From Alteromonas sp. IB21 (GTDB lineage Bacteria > Pseudomonadota > Gammaproteobacteria > Enterobacterales > Alteromonadaceae): 64,000 nt of DNA. The position numbers were made by a program, and so were the translations under genes. Shown one piece after another: positions 38,342 to 46,405 of this stretch. Position 1 is the first letter of the stretch. Every line of letters starts with the position of its first letter. The notes below the pieces were generated by a model. It was not told where the DNA came from, did not search any database, and saw nothing but the letters and a program-made list of their open reading frames with translations. Location of the stretch: NCBI RefSeq assembly GCF_016405965.1, contig NZ_JAEFCD010000016.1:39679-103678 (forward strand). The letters run 5' to 3'.

Positions 38342-39037
38342 TTAACGCCCTTCTCCACTACGAGTCGTGCCATTAAAGCGATACAGTGCAGCGAGCATTA
38401 GGAATGAAAATACCAAAAGGGCAATAGAGAGGTTATGAGCGCTGTCGTATTCCAACGCCTCTACCTGTTCATAGAGCGCTATAGATAGTACTTGGGTTTC
38501 CCCAGGAATGTTACCGCCTATCATTAGCACCACGCCAAACTCACCAATGGTATGGGCAAAGCTTAAGCCTAACGCCACGACAATGGGCGCTTTGCTTAAA
38601 GGCAGCACTATTTTCATGAAAGCCTCGGTAGCCGAAAACCCCAGCGTTTTTGCCACATCTAAATAACGATTGTCTAATTGTGAAAAGCCGCTGTACAAAG
38701 GCTGTAAAGCAAATGGAAGTGAGTAGATTACTGAGCCCAATACCAAACCTTCAAAGCTAAATGCTAAATTGCTGCCCGTTAGGCTTTGCCATCCCTGCCC
38801 TAGCGCACTTTGCGGCGAAAACGCAACAAGCAGATAAAACCCAAGTACCGTAGGTGGTAGTACCAACGGCAACGCGAGTACCGACATAATAAAAGGCTTG
38901 GCTTTGCTCTGCCAATTCGCTAAAAACCACGCTAGCGGCAATGCAATGAACAACAGCACACCGCTGGTGATAAACGCCAGTTTTAAAGTAAGTAATATGG
39001 CTTCAAGGGTCGACTCTCCAAAGAATTCATTTAGCAT
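38342..39037 (-). CDS. modB: Molybdate ABC transporter permease ModB
   Basis: 231-residue inner-membrane permease with about five helices. The ABC-permease EAA loop is visible as LDVAKTLGFSATEAFMKIVLPLSKAPI, and ALPLVLPPTVLGFYLL and HTIGEFGVVLMIGGNIPGETQ are typical of ModB/CysU-type permeases. It forms the membrane channel for molybdate with ModC on the cytoplasmic face. It lies between modA and modC with gaps of one or two bases, in one operon. Confidence 0.94.
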   Translation of the reverse strand: MLNEFFGESTLEAILLTLKLAFITSGVLLFIALPLAWFLANWQSKAKPFIMSVLALPLVLPPTVLGFYLLVAFSPQSALGQGWQSLTGSNLAFSFEGLVLGSVIYSLPFALQPLYSGFSQLDNRYLDVAKTLGFSATEAFMKIVLPLSKAPIVVALGLSFAHTIGEFGVVLMIGGNIPGETQVLSIALYEQVEALEYDSAHNLSIALLVFSFLMLAALYRFNGTTRSGEGR

Positions 39038-39039
39038 AT

Positions 39040-40179
39040 CTATTGACCAACACCAATTGTATTCACTGGCTCATAACCCCATTCAATAAAGCTGTGCTGA
39101 ACCCCTTGCGACATCAAATATTGCACAAAAAGGCTAGCAGATGACACGCCATTAGCGTCACTTAAATTGAACTGCTTAGTAGCTTCTTGTTTGTGTTTGT
39201 TACCAAGCTCTTCTAAAGCCTGTGGTTCACTAGTCGCCAGCACATCGAACAGATTCGGCGTGAGCGCTGCTGCTGTTTTACTGTTAACCACTAACGACTG
39301 AATGATGGGTTGGTACAAGATTTCTGGTACGGGACTAATAACCGTCGTGGAGGCGACATTATTTACATCAACGGTACTCGCAAAATTAGAAGGTAAGTCG
39401 AGGGCGAGCGAATACGCGACAAAGGCTCCTTTAACACTACCCGTGGTATAAAACTGAAGGGTTTGTAGGACGTTCTTGCCCATTACTCTGTGCGGTAAAA
39501 ACGGTTGCCAAAGGGACAAATTCTGCAATGTTTGCTGTGCAGCAATGCCATAGGGCGCAAGTTTTGGATTAGCAATAGCCAACTTGTTTTGTGGATTTTC
39601 GATCAACTGAATAAGCTGCTTAGACAAGCAGTCAGTACGCTGTACATTTCGTTGTTCTTTTGTCTCTCCAGCAGCATGCTCACAGCTTTGTGCATCAGAC
39701 AAGTCGCCAGAATAAACAAACGCGAGCTTGCCTTTCGCGTAATCCACCACATTGTTTTTGTGTACTAGGTTATTCTCCGCCAACGCTTGTGGCCTAGCGC
39801 GATCTGCCGATAAAAACACATCGAACGTCGCACCATGTTGAATTTGCGCATACAAGGTACCGCTAGAAGACACGGTTACCGCTACATCTATGCCTGTGAG
39901 CAGGGTAAACTGCTCGGCTATGTTTCTAAGCGGTTTTGCAAAGTTTGCTGCAACAGCCACGTTGATTTTTTCGTCCCGCTTAAACGCGTGAGGATGGCTC
40001 TGCTCATTGGCATTACTACCGCTGCTTTCACTTACAGGCGCATCCGCTGCCCCAAAACCACTCGCCTGCGCTGCACAGCTCGTAAAAACCATGGCTCCTG
40101 TAAGCAAACTAAGGCTCGTCAAAAGGAACATAACAGACTTGAAAAAGCTTGCATGTCCCGTTGCTAAAGAAAAAGCCAT
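39040..40179 (-). CDS. modA: Molybdate ABC transporter substrate-binding protein ModA, enlarged
   Basis: 379 residues against about 250-260 for typical ModA. A signal with lipobox-like FTSC (Cys near residue 35) suggests a lipoprotein. The binding-protein core begins INVAVAANFAKPLRNIA, continues with VSSSGTLYAQIQHGATFDVFLSADRARP (oxyanion-binding Ser residues) and has NPKLAPYGIAAQQTL. Extra material includes a polar segment after the lipobox and a Cys-containing loop between YSGDLSDAQS and LIQLIENPQ. Its ATG overlaps the moaE stop (TAATG). Specificity for molybdate rather than tungstate is assumed from context. Confidence 0.88.
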   Translation of the reverse strand: MAFSLATGHASFFKSVMFLLTSLSLLTGAMVFTSCAAQASGFGAADAPVSESSGSNANEQSHPHAFKRDEKINVAVAANFAKPLRNIAEQFTLLTGIDVAVTVSSSGTLYAQIQHGATFDVFLSADRARPQALAENNLVHKNNVVDYAKGKLAFVYSGDLSDAQSCEHAAGETKEQRNVQRTDCLSKQLIQLIENPQNKLAIANPKLAPYGIAAQQTLQNLSLWQPFLPHRVMGKNVLQTLQFYTTGSVKGAFVAYSLALDLPSNFASTVDVNNVASTTVISPVPEILYQPIIQSLVVNSKTAAALTPNLFDVLATSEPQALEELGNKHKQEATKQFNLSDANGVSSASLFVQYLMSQGVQHSFIEWGYEPVNTIGVGQ

Positions 40180-40652
40180 TACTTTTTATGCATCCACTTG
40201 AGTGCAGCTTTATCGTCAGACGCTTTTGCCGCAACCCATTCAGATATATCGCCCTTGAACTCTTTCTTCCATAGAGGAACAGACTGTTTAAGCATATCCA
40301 TTAAATAGCTCGCAGCATCAAACGCCGCTTGGCGATGGGGGGCCGCAGCACCTACCCATACAATTTGCTCATTATTATATATACGCCCTACCCTGTGCAG
40401 CGCGCCAGCACCGTTAAGTGAAAAACGATCAATAGCTTGTTCAACCAGCAGCATTAACGCTTTTTCAGTCATGCCCGGGTAGTGCTCTAGCTCAATACCG
40501 TCTATATCACCAGCGCTATTAAAATCTCGCACCAGTCCAGTAAAAGTAACAATAGCGCCGGTGTTGCCGCAGGCCTTCTCGTCTGCCGACTGTTTTAGCC
40601 TAGCGTACAACTCGCCTTGGTCAAAATCTTCAACTTGAACTAGCGCGAACAT
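40179..40652 (-). CDS. moaE: Molybdopterin synthase large subunit MoaE
   Basis: 157 residues. MoaE converts cyclic pyranopterin monophosphate to molybdopterin using the thiocarboxylated tail of MoaD. Family motifs are GAIVTFTGLVRD, LEHYPGMTEKAL, HRVGRIYNNEQIVWVGAAAPHR and the C-terminal VPLWKKEFKGDISEWV with the conserved catalytic lysines. It follows moaD by two bases and its stop overlaps the modA start, so synthase and uptake genes are translationally linked. Confidence 0.95.
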   Translation of the reverse strand: MFALVQVEDFDQGELYARLKQSADEKACGNTGAIVTFTGLVRDFNSAGDIDGIELEHYPGMTEKALMLLVEQAIDRFSLNGAGALHRVGRIYNNEQIVWVGAAAPHRQAAFDAASYLMDMLKQSVPLWKKEFKGDISEWVAAKASDDKAALKWMHKK

Positions 40653-40654
40653 AG

Positions 40655-40903
40655 CTATCCCCCAGTCACAGGAGGAAAGAGCGCAAGTTCGTCACCATCG
40701 CTAAGTACAGTTTCAGTATCACAAAGTTCTTGGTTACGGGCAGTCAGCACACTGCCCTCTAATGCTAACGCCCATTTGTCGCTACGAGTTTTAAGCCGCG
40801 ATAACACGGTTTCAATGGTGCTGTTGTCGCTTAGATTAAGCGTGATATTGTCTTCGCCCGTAATCTCTCGGGTTTGCGCAAATGTTTTAAGCGTTATCTG
40901 CAT
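40655..40903 (-). CDS. moaD: Molybdopterin synthase sulfur carrier subunit MoaD
   Basis: 82 residues with the ubiquitin-like fold and the essential C-terminal Gly-Gly (FPPVTGG), which MoeB adenylates and which is then thiocarboxylated. The N-terminal ITLKTFAQTREITG and the DGDELALFPP segment are typical. AAGGCAGAAC provides the ribosome site. It precedes moaE by two bases and lies 160 bases after moaC, in a gap that holds no other gene. Confidence 0.95.
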   Translation of the reverse strand: MQITLKTFAQTREITGEDNITLNLSDNSTIETVLSRLKTRSDKWALALEGSVLTARNQELCDTETVLSDGDELALFPPVTGG

Positions 40904-41063
40904 GTTCTGCCTTTTTTTATAAATTCTTAACGACGCATTGTTCGCGTATGCTGACTGGTTTGTCTTAATTTTCTGAAAGACGTTAATTCTAAAACACCTT
41001 TTCTATTGAGCGCGCGAACACGTTATGCAAGTTACTTTTAAAGTGCGCCTTTCTTCTTGCCCA

Positions 41064-41543
41064 CTAGTTAGCAGACTGCCAATGGCCAGTTTTCCCGCCC
41101 TTTTTCTCCAGTACCCTCACCCCTTCCATATGCATGCCAGGGTCGATGGCTTTGCACATATCAAACAAGGTTAACAACGCTACATTTACCCCCGTGAGTG
41201 CTTCCATTTCAACGCCGGTTTTACCGCTTAGCTTGCAAAAGCAGGTGGCTTTAATACGGTTTTGATCGGCTTGAATATCAAAATCGATATCCACCTTAGA
41301 CAGTGCCAATGGGTGACAAAGAGGAATAAGATCGGCGCAGCGTTTTGCCCCTTGAATACCCGCCACTCGGGCAACCGCAAAAACATCCCCTTTGGCAATT
41401 TTCGCTTCAGAGATTTGGCGAATTACCTCTTCGCTTACATACAAAAAACCCTCCGCGGTGGCTTCGCGTTTAGTAACGTCCTTGTCGCTAACGTCTACCA
41501 TGTTGGCTTCACCGCCAGCGTTTAAATGACTAAACGTACTCAT
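41064..41543 (-). CDS. moaC: Cyclic pyranopterin monophosphate synthase MoaC
   Basis: 159 residues. MoaC acts with MoaA (not in this window) in the first step of molybdenum cofactor synthesis. Family signatures are FSHLNAGGEANMVDVSDK, IPLCHPLALSKVDIDF and the highly conserved GKTGVEMEALTGVNVALLT followed by DMCKAIDPGM. It overlaps moaB by four bases, giving translational coupling. Cytoplasmic. Confidence 0.96.
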   Translation of the reverse strand: MSTFSHLNAGGEANMVDVSDKDVTKREATAEGFLYVSEEVIRQISEAKIAKGDVFAVARVAGIQGAKRCADLIPLCHPLALSKVDIDFDIQADQNRIKATCFCKLSGKTGVEMEALTGVNVALLTLFDMCKAIDPGMHMEGVRVLEKKGGKTGHWQSAN

Positions 41544-42046
41544 GCTTCTACCAGGTGCTTCACGAAATTACACGGTCTAAAGTCAGCATCAAGCTGGCTA
41601 GAAATGATTTTTTCCCACGCCGTACGACACGCGCCGGTTGAGCCTGGCAAGCAGAAAATGACAGTATTGTTTGCAAAGCCGGCTACAGCACGAGACTGAA
41701 TAGTGGAGGTACCAATTTCTTCATAGCTAATTTGGCGGAATAGCTCACCAAAACCGTCGACTTCTTTGTCGAACAACACGCTGATGGCTTCTGGCGTTGA
41801 GTCGCGGTGGGTAAAGCCTGTACCGCCGGTAATCAATACCGCGTGAATGTTTTTATCAGCAATCCACTTCGACACGACAGCGCGCTGCTGATAAATATCG
41901 TCTTTCACCAAATCGCGGTCGTAAAGGTTATGGCCAACCGAGTTCAGTGCCTCTTTCAAGTAGTCTCCCGACTTGTCGTTTTCGAGGGTGCGCGTATCGG
42001 AAATAGTGAGTACGGCAATATTAAGGGGTTGGCTGACAGCTGACAT
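41540..42046 (-). CDS. moaB: Molybdenum cofactor biosynthesis protein MoaB
   Basis: 168 residues from the ATG at 42046, which has TTAGGA upstream at a good distance; the frame is open to 42103. MogA/MoaB family motifs are LTISDTRTLENDKSGDYL, AVLITGGTGFTHRDSTPEAI and FCLPGSTGACRTAWEKII. E. coli MoaB is dispensable, but in organisms lacking MogA this protein may adenylate molybdopterin. It is the first gene of the moaBC-moaDE-modABC unit and is divergent from moeB across a gap of about 120 bases. Confidence 0.93.
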   Translation of the reverse strand: MSAVSQPLNIAVLTISDTRTLENDKSGDYLKEALNSVGHNLYDRDLVKDDIYQQRAVVSKWIADKNIHAVLITGGTGFTHRDSTPEAISVLFDKEVDGFGELFRQISYEEIGTSTIQSRAVAGFANNTVIFCLPGSTGACRTAWEKIISSQLDADFRPCNFVKHLVEA

Positions 42047-42170
42047 ATAAAATCCTAATTTGATATGCGACATTTTGGCGGTTTTTGATAAAGTACCAGC
42101 CAAAATACTATTTGGTAATCACTTTATAAGGGTGCATGCCATGAATTCAACAACTAAGTTGGCATAAACT

Positions 42171-42941
42171 ATGTTTAAAAGCCTAACTAATCAGCAGGCT
42201 ATGCGCTATAACCGCCAAATAGTGCTTCCTAAAGTAGACCTGAACGGCCAAGAAGCGCTGTTAAACGCTCATATTTGTGTTATTGGCGTTGGCGGGCTGG
42301 GCACAGCCGCTGCGACTAGCCTTTGCGCAAGCGGCGTGGGCTCGCTTACGCTTATCGACCACGACACGGTTGAAGCCACCAACCTTCCAAGGCAAACCTT
42401 GTTTAGCGAGCAAGATGTCGGCGTAAATAAAGTAGAAGCTGCAAAAGCACGACTTCACGCAATAAATAGCGACTGTGACATTACCGCAATAGCAGAACCG
42501 TTTTCAGCGCCTAACGCAGCTAAGCTATCCCCAACGTTAAAACAGGCTCTAGAAGGTGCCGACGTGGTGTTAGATTGCACCGACAATACGGACTCGCGAG
42601 ATTTAATCAACGTATTGTGTTTTAAATTAAATACTCCGCTGGTATCGGGCGCTGCTATTCGCTTTGAAGGTCAACTGTTTGTGGCAATACCCGGTGAAAG
42701 CCGTTGCTATGCATGCTTACGCAAGCTGTTCGAATCTCCTGACTTAAGCTGCGTTGAGGCAGGTATATTTTCGCCTGTGGTAAATATTGTTGGTACTTAC
42801 CAAGCAATGCTAGCTATGCAAGTATTGATGGATTTCGATAACATTCCTAAAAACACGTTAATGACGTTTGATGCTCTGTCGCACGAGTGGCGAAGCTGGA
42901 AGCTACCTACAAGCATGGGTTGTGAGCTATGCGCTTGCTAA
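42171..42941 (+). CDS. moeB: HesA/MoeB/ThiF family adenylyltransferase, probably MoeB
   Basis: 256 residues of the E1-like family. The nucleotide-binding GVGGLGTAAA is at residues 39-48, the conserved RYNRQIVLPKV is at the N-terminus and DCTDNTDSRDLIN is present. Two zinc-type cysteine pairs are visible (RCYACLR and GCELCAC). Placement divergent from the moa/mod operon favours MoeB, which activates the MoaD C-terminus, over ThiF or a sulfur-carrier enzyme of thiamine synthesis. No rhodanese domain is fused. Confidence 0.88.
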   Translation: MFKSLTNQQAMRYNRQIVLPKVDLNGQEALLNAHICVIGVGGLGTAAATSLCASGVGSLTLIDHDTVEATNLPRQTLFSEQDVGVNKVEAAKARLHAINSDCDITAIAEPFSAPNAAKLSPTLKQALEGADVVLDCTDNTDSRDLINVLCFKLNTPLVSGAAIRFEGQLFVAIPGESRCYACLRKLFESPDLSCVEAGIFSPVVNIVGTYQAMLAMQVLMDFDNIPKNTLMTFDALSHEWRSWKLPTSMGCELCAC

Positions 42942-43050
42942 GATTATGCACTTTCGTAGCATGAACGCTAAAAACTGCACTTATAAAACAGCGTACTAAA
43001 AACAAAATGACAAACGTCAAACAAAACAGACAGAAAATAGGTTGATTTAC

Positions 43051-44169
43051 ATGACAACCCAAGTAGTAAAAAAACACATGGTAGTGGCGCAAAACGCGTC
43101 GGGCCGTAACATGAACGTTCCAATTTATCGCATGAAGGGCGCGCGCCCTGGCCCTACCGTGTACATTCAAAGCTCTATTCACGGTGCTGAAGTGCAAGGT
43201 AATGTGGTTATTTACCACCTCATTCAGCGCCTTAAAGACATGGATATATGCGGCGAAATTATCTTAGTGCCCAACTGTAATCCCATTGGTACCAACATTA
43301 AAGCTGGTGAATACACGTTAGGCCGTTTCGACCCTGTAAACGGCACAAACTGGAACCGGGGTTACTTCTTCGACAAAGGTGCAGTAGAACATTTTGCCAA
43401 AACCGTCACTCGCGAAGAGTCAATTGAAGGCATAAAACAACGTTTTCGCGCGCACTTGTCTAACGCTATCGACAACAAACTGGCTGAACCTTGGGGGCTG
43501 GGCCTAGCGCAGCAGTTAAACTTAAAGCTTCAGCAAATGGCCGTAAACGCCGATTTTGTATTAGATCTTCATAACGGCCCGGTATCTACCCGCCACGTTT
43601 ACATTCCAGAATATGCCAAAGATAGCGCCAAGTTGTTTAATATTCCCCACTGTATTTTTATTCCTAATGTATTTGCAGGCGCACTAGACGAAGCGACCTT
43701 TTGCCCGTGGTGGACACTGCAGGAAAGTATCAAGAACAATTTAGAGCGTGAAATTAGCTTTAACGTTGAAGCCTTTACCCTGGAAATGGGTAGCCAAGAA
43801 GTGATAGATTTTAACGAAGGTAATATAGACGCCACCAGTATTCTTAGCTACCTAAACGCGAAAGGTGTATTACACGAATGTGATATTAAACCCAAAGAGA
43901 TGCAGCGTTTAGGCGTGTATTTAAAAGACTATAAAACCCTGTTCACTAACTGGGGCGGCATGGTGGAGTACATAGCGAAACCAGGCCAAACCGTTAAAAA
44001 AGGCGAACCACTGGCGCAAATTTTAAATATTGACGACCTAGATACCGACAACGGCAGCAGGACGCTAGAAGCCCCTTGCGATTTGATCCCTATTCTGCAC
44101 TTCCCTTCCGCTTCAGTGTTAAGCGGAACGCAGCTTTACAAGGTATTTACTAATTATAAGAAGTTGTAG
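43051..44169 (+). CDS. Succinylglutamate desuccinylase/aspartoacylase family hydrolase
   Basis: 372 residues from the ATG at 43051, with AGG nine bases upstream; a TTG three codons earlier is less likely. This is a zinc carboxypeptidase-like fold: SSIHGAEVQGN supplies the His/Glu metal ligands, VLDLHNGPVSTRHV another His, and EAFTLEMGSQE the catalytic Glu region. The C-terminal domain is a barrel-sandwich-like fold (YIAKPGQTVKKGEPLAQI). The substrate is an N-acyl amino acid or similar amide in the cytoplasm. The last ordinary gene before the accessory patch. Confidence 0.87.
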   Translation: MTTQVVKKHMVVAQNASGRNMNVPIYRMKGARPGPTVYIQSSIHGAEVQGNVVIYHLIQRLKDMDICGEIILVPNCNPIGTNIKAGEYTLGRFDPVNGTNWNRGYFFDKGAVEHFAKTVTREESIEGIKQRFRAHLSNAIDNKLAEPWGLGLAQQLNLKLQQMAVNADFVLDLHNGPVSTRHVYIPEYAKDSAKLFNIPHCIFIPNVFAGALDEATFCPWWTLQESIKNNLEREISFNVEAFTLEMGSQEVIDFNEGNIDATSILSYLNAKGVLHECDIKPKEMQRLGVYLKDYKTLFTNWGGMVEYIAKPGQTVKKGEPLAQILNIDDLDTDNGSRTLEAPCDLIPILHFPSASVLSGTQLYKVFTNYKKL

Positions 44170-44266
44170 TGTTGTGTGTGCAGATAGATAAAGCATGTAG
44201 AAAAGTCTCAAGTACGCTATTGGTTTATTCTCTGTGCTTCGTCCCGCCGTTCAATACCGCAAGTCG
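44170..44266. other. Left edge of the accessory patch
   Basis: 97 bases with no gene. It separates the aspartoacylase-family gene from the foreign-looking ATPase gene. GTACGCT (44212-44218) recurs on the other side of that gene at 45776-45782, but a seven-base match over this distance could easily be chance. Confidence 0.3.
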
Positions 44267-45745
44267 TTATTGCCGTCCCCATCCCTTTCCACCCATTTCT
44301 ACCAACCGAGACGTGGCTCGTCGAAAGGAAAAGGCGAGATCATTGGCAGACGAAAATTGTGCCAGTGACACGCCAATTCGACCCGTCGCCGACCACTCAT
44401 AATATTTCCCCTCTTTGGTGCGGATCATGGTGGTCGCAAAGGAACTCGAGTTTCCTCCCTTGTCATTGACAATCAATTCGCCATCGCCGTCACTGCTTTC
44501 GACTTGCGCTTCAAAATCAACAAACAATTCGTCGAGCGGGACTTGTGCCGCCAGCACCAAGCGGGTGCGAGACTCATAACACGCGTCAATAAGGGTCACA
44601 AATCGTCGTGCTTCGTTGAGGTGATTGGAGTCCAGTTGCGGGACGCGTTCCATGATGATGACCGGAAATCTCCGGCAGAGGGAAATATAATCGGCCGCCC
44701 CGAGCGGTTGGTTGCACAACTCGGAAAAGTCAAACCAGGCGCATCGGTCATTAAATCGGGCGACCTGGACGGTGCGACCAAAGAGGACGGAAATGCTCTC
44801 GGCCTCAGCTGTGTATGCAGTGCCGCCAAATATTTCTTCCAATTGCGCCTGTATGTTGTTGTAAATATTATTATCGCCATGAATATCCTTGTTTGACCAA
44901 AAATAGGATTGGCCATCCGCCCGACTCTCGAGTCGATAATCCTTCTGGGAATCCTCCATGGAAAAAATGTCAAACGTGTGTTTTAACATGTCTATGAATG
45001 GCAAAAAGAGGGAGCGGTTAATGCCTCCCTCATACAAGGCATCGGGGGCGCGATTCGAGGTGGCCACCACCACGACATTCCAATCCGATAAAAATAAAAA
45101 AAGTCGTTTCAAAATCATGGCATCAGCAACGTCTGTCACTTGAAATTCATCGAAGCAAAGGAGTTGGGCTTCTTGCGCCAATTGTTGCGCAATGATGGGG
45201 ATCGCATCACCTCGTGGGTGCTCCTGTTTGTAGACAAAGATTCGATGATGGACGTCTAGCATAAATTCATGAAAGTGGACGCGGCGTTTGGAAATTTTTG
45301 CGTGGCTGTGGCTGTCACTATTACAGCAAGAATCATCATTAGGAACATTAACCAAGGCGTAAAAGAGATCCATTAGAAAGCTTTTGCCGACCCCGACTGG
45401 CCCATGAATGTAAATACCTCGCGGTGGTGGACCAAAAGACCACAAATAAAACTTCTTTCGAAGAAAGGACTGGGTGGATGCTAGGGATCGCGCCAGTAAC
45501 AGCGGACCGCTGCTTGTGGTGCTGCCCTCTTTCTGATGGTCGGTGCGCATGGGTACTGGTGGGAGCGAAGCAAGAGACTCGTGCAGGGCATCGAGTTTTG
45601 CCGCCAGAGCGACTTGAGCGTCATCTCGTCGCACCTCTCCCGCATCCACCTTGCGTTCATACGCCGCTGTCACGGGGCCTGTCCGGAGGCACCGCCGAGC
45701 GACGCGATGTTGTACTACCATATTCTTCATCACCGTCTTCATCAT
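44267..45745 (-). CDS. AFG1/LACE1-type AAA+ ATPase of apparent eukaryotic origin
   Basis: 492 residues of the AFG1/ZapE ATPase family. Walker A is GPVGVGKS (115-122), then RRVHFHEFMLDVHHRI, Walker B LLCFDE (195-200), FQVTDVADAMILKRLF and the sensor ATSN (228-231). The C-terminal half has LCNQPLGAADYISL and NEARRFVTLIDACYESRTRL. It differs from bacterial ZapE (~370 residues) in several polar inserts (residues 68-82, 134-153 and one before the last domain) and in a 29-residue N-terminus rich in Arg/Lys with no acidic residue, like a mitochondrial presequence. Codons such as TCC, GTC, CTC and CGA dominate, unlike neighbouring genes. I infer transfer from a microalga-like eukaryote; an alphaproteobacterial donor or assembly error are alternatives. 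Expression in the bacterium is unknown. Confidence 0.8.
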   Translation of the reverse strand: MMKTVMKNMVVQHRVARRCLRTGPVTAAYERKVDAGEVRRDDAQVALAAKLDALHESLASLPPVPMRTDHQKEGSTTSSGPLLLARSLASTQSFLRKKFYLWSFGPPPRGIYIHGPVGVGKSFLMDLFYALVNVPNDDSCCNSDSHSHAKISKRRVHFHEFMLDVHHRIFVYKQEHPRGDAIPIIAQQLAQEAQLLCFDEFQVTDVADAMILKRLFLFLSDWNVVVVATSNRAPDALYEGGINRSLFLPFIDMLKHTFDIFSMEDSQKDYRLESRADGQSYFWSNKDIHGDNNIYNNIQAQLEEIFGGTAYTAEAESISVLFGRTVQVARFNDRCAWFDFSELCNQPLGAADYISLCRRFPVIIMERVPQLDSNHLNEARRFVTLIDACYESRTRLVLAAQVPLDELFVDFEAQVESSDGDGELIVNDKGGNSSSFATTMIRTKEGKYYEWSATGRIGVSLAQFSSANDLAFSFRRATSRLVEMGGKGWGRQ

Positions 45746-46405
45746 GGCCTCATGCGTCTATTAACTAGAAAGTATGTACGCTGGATTTCTGCATGAGTAT
45801 CAATGGATATCGATATACACCCACTTCTATTTTTAACAACAGCTTTGCTCTCACCCGTCGATATTCGAGTCGGCAATTTGTTTAGTGCAATGGGGCAACG
45901 CAGAAGCTTTAGGATAGAGGTGAAATAATGCGTTATTTTTCATTAACTTAAAGTACATGACGCCTCATATTTTGATTTCCTCGGCAGCCTCGCTGCATTG
46001 TGCCCCCTTCCAGGCTGAGCCTTAAAGGGTTCAGGTGACCGGCCATTGCGTGTTCCCCCCAAATGCTCATGTACGTGCAGAATTGACTGTCTCACGAGAG
46101 GGCAAGAATAGTCCTCGATTGTTAGAACATCTGAAAGATTTAGATATGCCTTATCAGGCGCGAAGTGTGTCATGGGCACAAAGTTTAAAAAGTGTAATCC
46201 ATTTAGACACTCGTACAACAAACATTAAATACAGCCAACACAGCGGGTAGTGCATAGTTTTTATATTTTTATATATTCAAGCGTACTTGAATCTGAATAA
46301 TGCCGTAAAAAAGTAGGAGTTTGATCTTTTAGAGTCATAAACTAAGCTAAAGTACATCAAAAGTTAAACTCACTTTCATCAGTTAGATCTAGGGAAAGCA
46401 TTTGT
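45746..46405. other. 660-base region with no convincing gene
   Basis: AT-rich sequence except for a GC-rich stretch around 45980-46090 that contains short dyads and CCCCCC. Overlapping small frames on both strands (45943-46221 minus, 46035-46250 plus) cover each other and have no ribosome sites or recognisable motifs, so I do not call them genes. The GC-rich stretch has the look of part of a non-coding repeat element, which cannot be tested within one window. The right part must hold the serine hydrolase promoter. Confidence 0.4.

Noticed and set aside
45424..45796. Plus-strand frames opposite the AFG1-like gene
   Set aside because: They overlap a long well-supported gene in antisense, have Arg/Cys/His-rich noise composition and no ribosome sites.
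45943..46250. Two small overlapping frames (92 and 71 codons) upstream of the serine hydrolase
   Set aside because: They lie on opposite strands over the same DNA, lack ribosome sites and show no motif.
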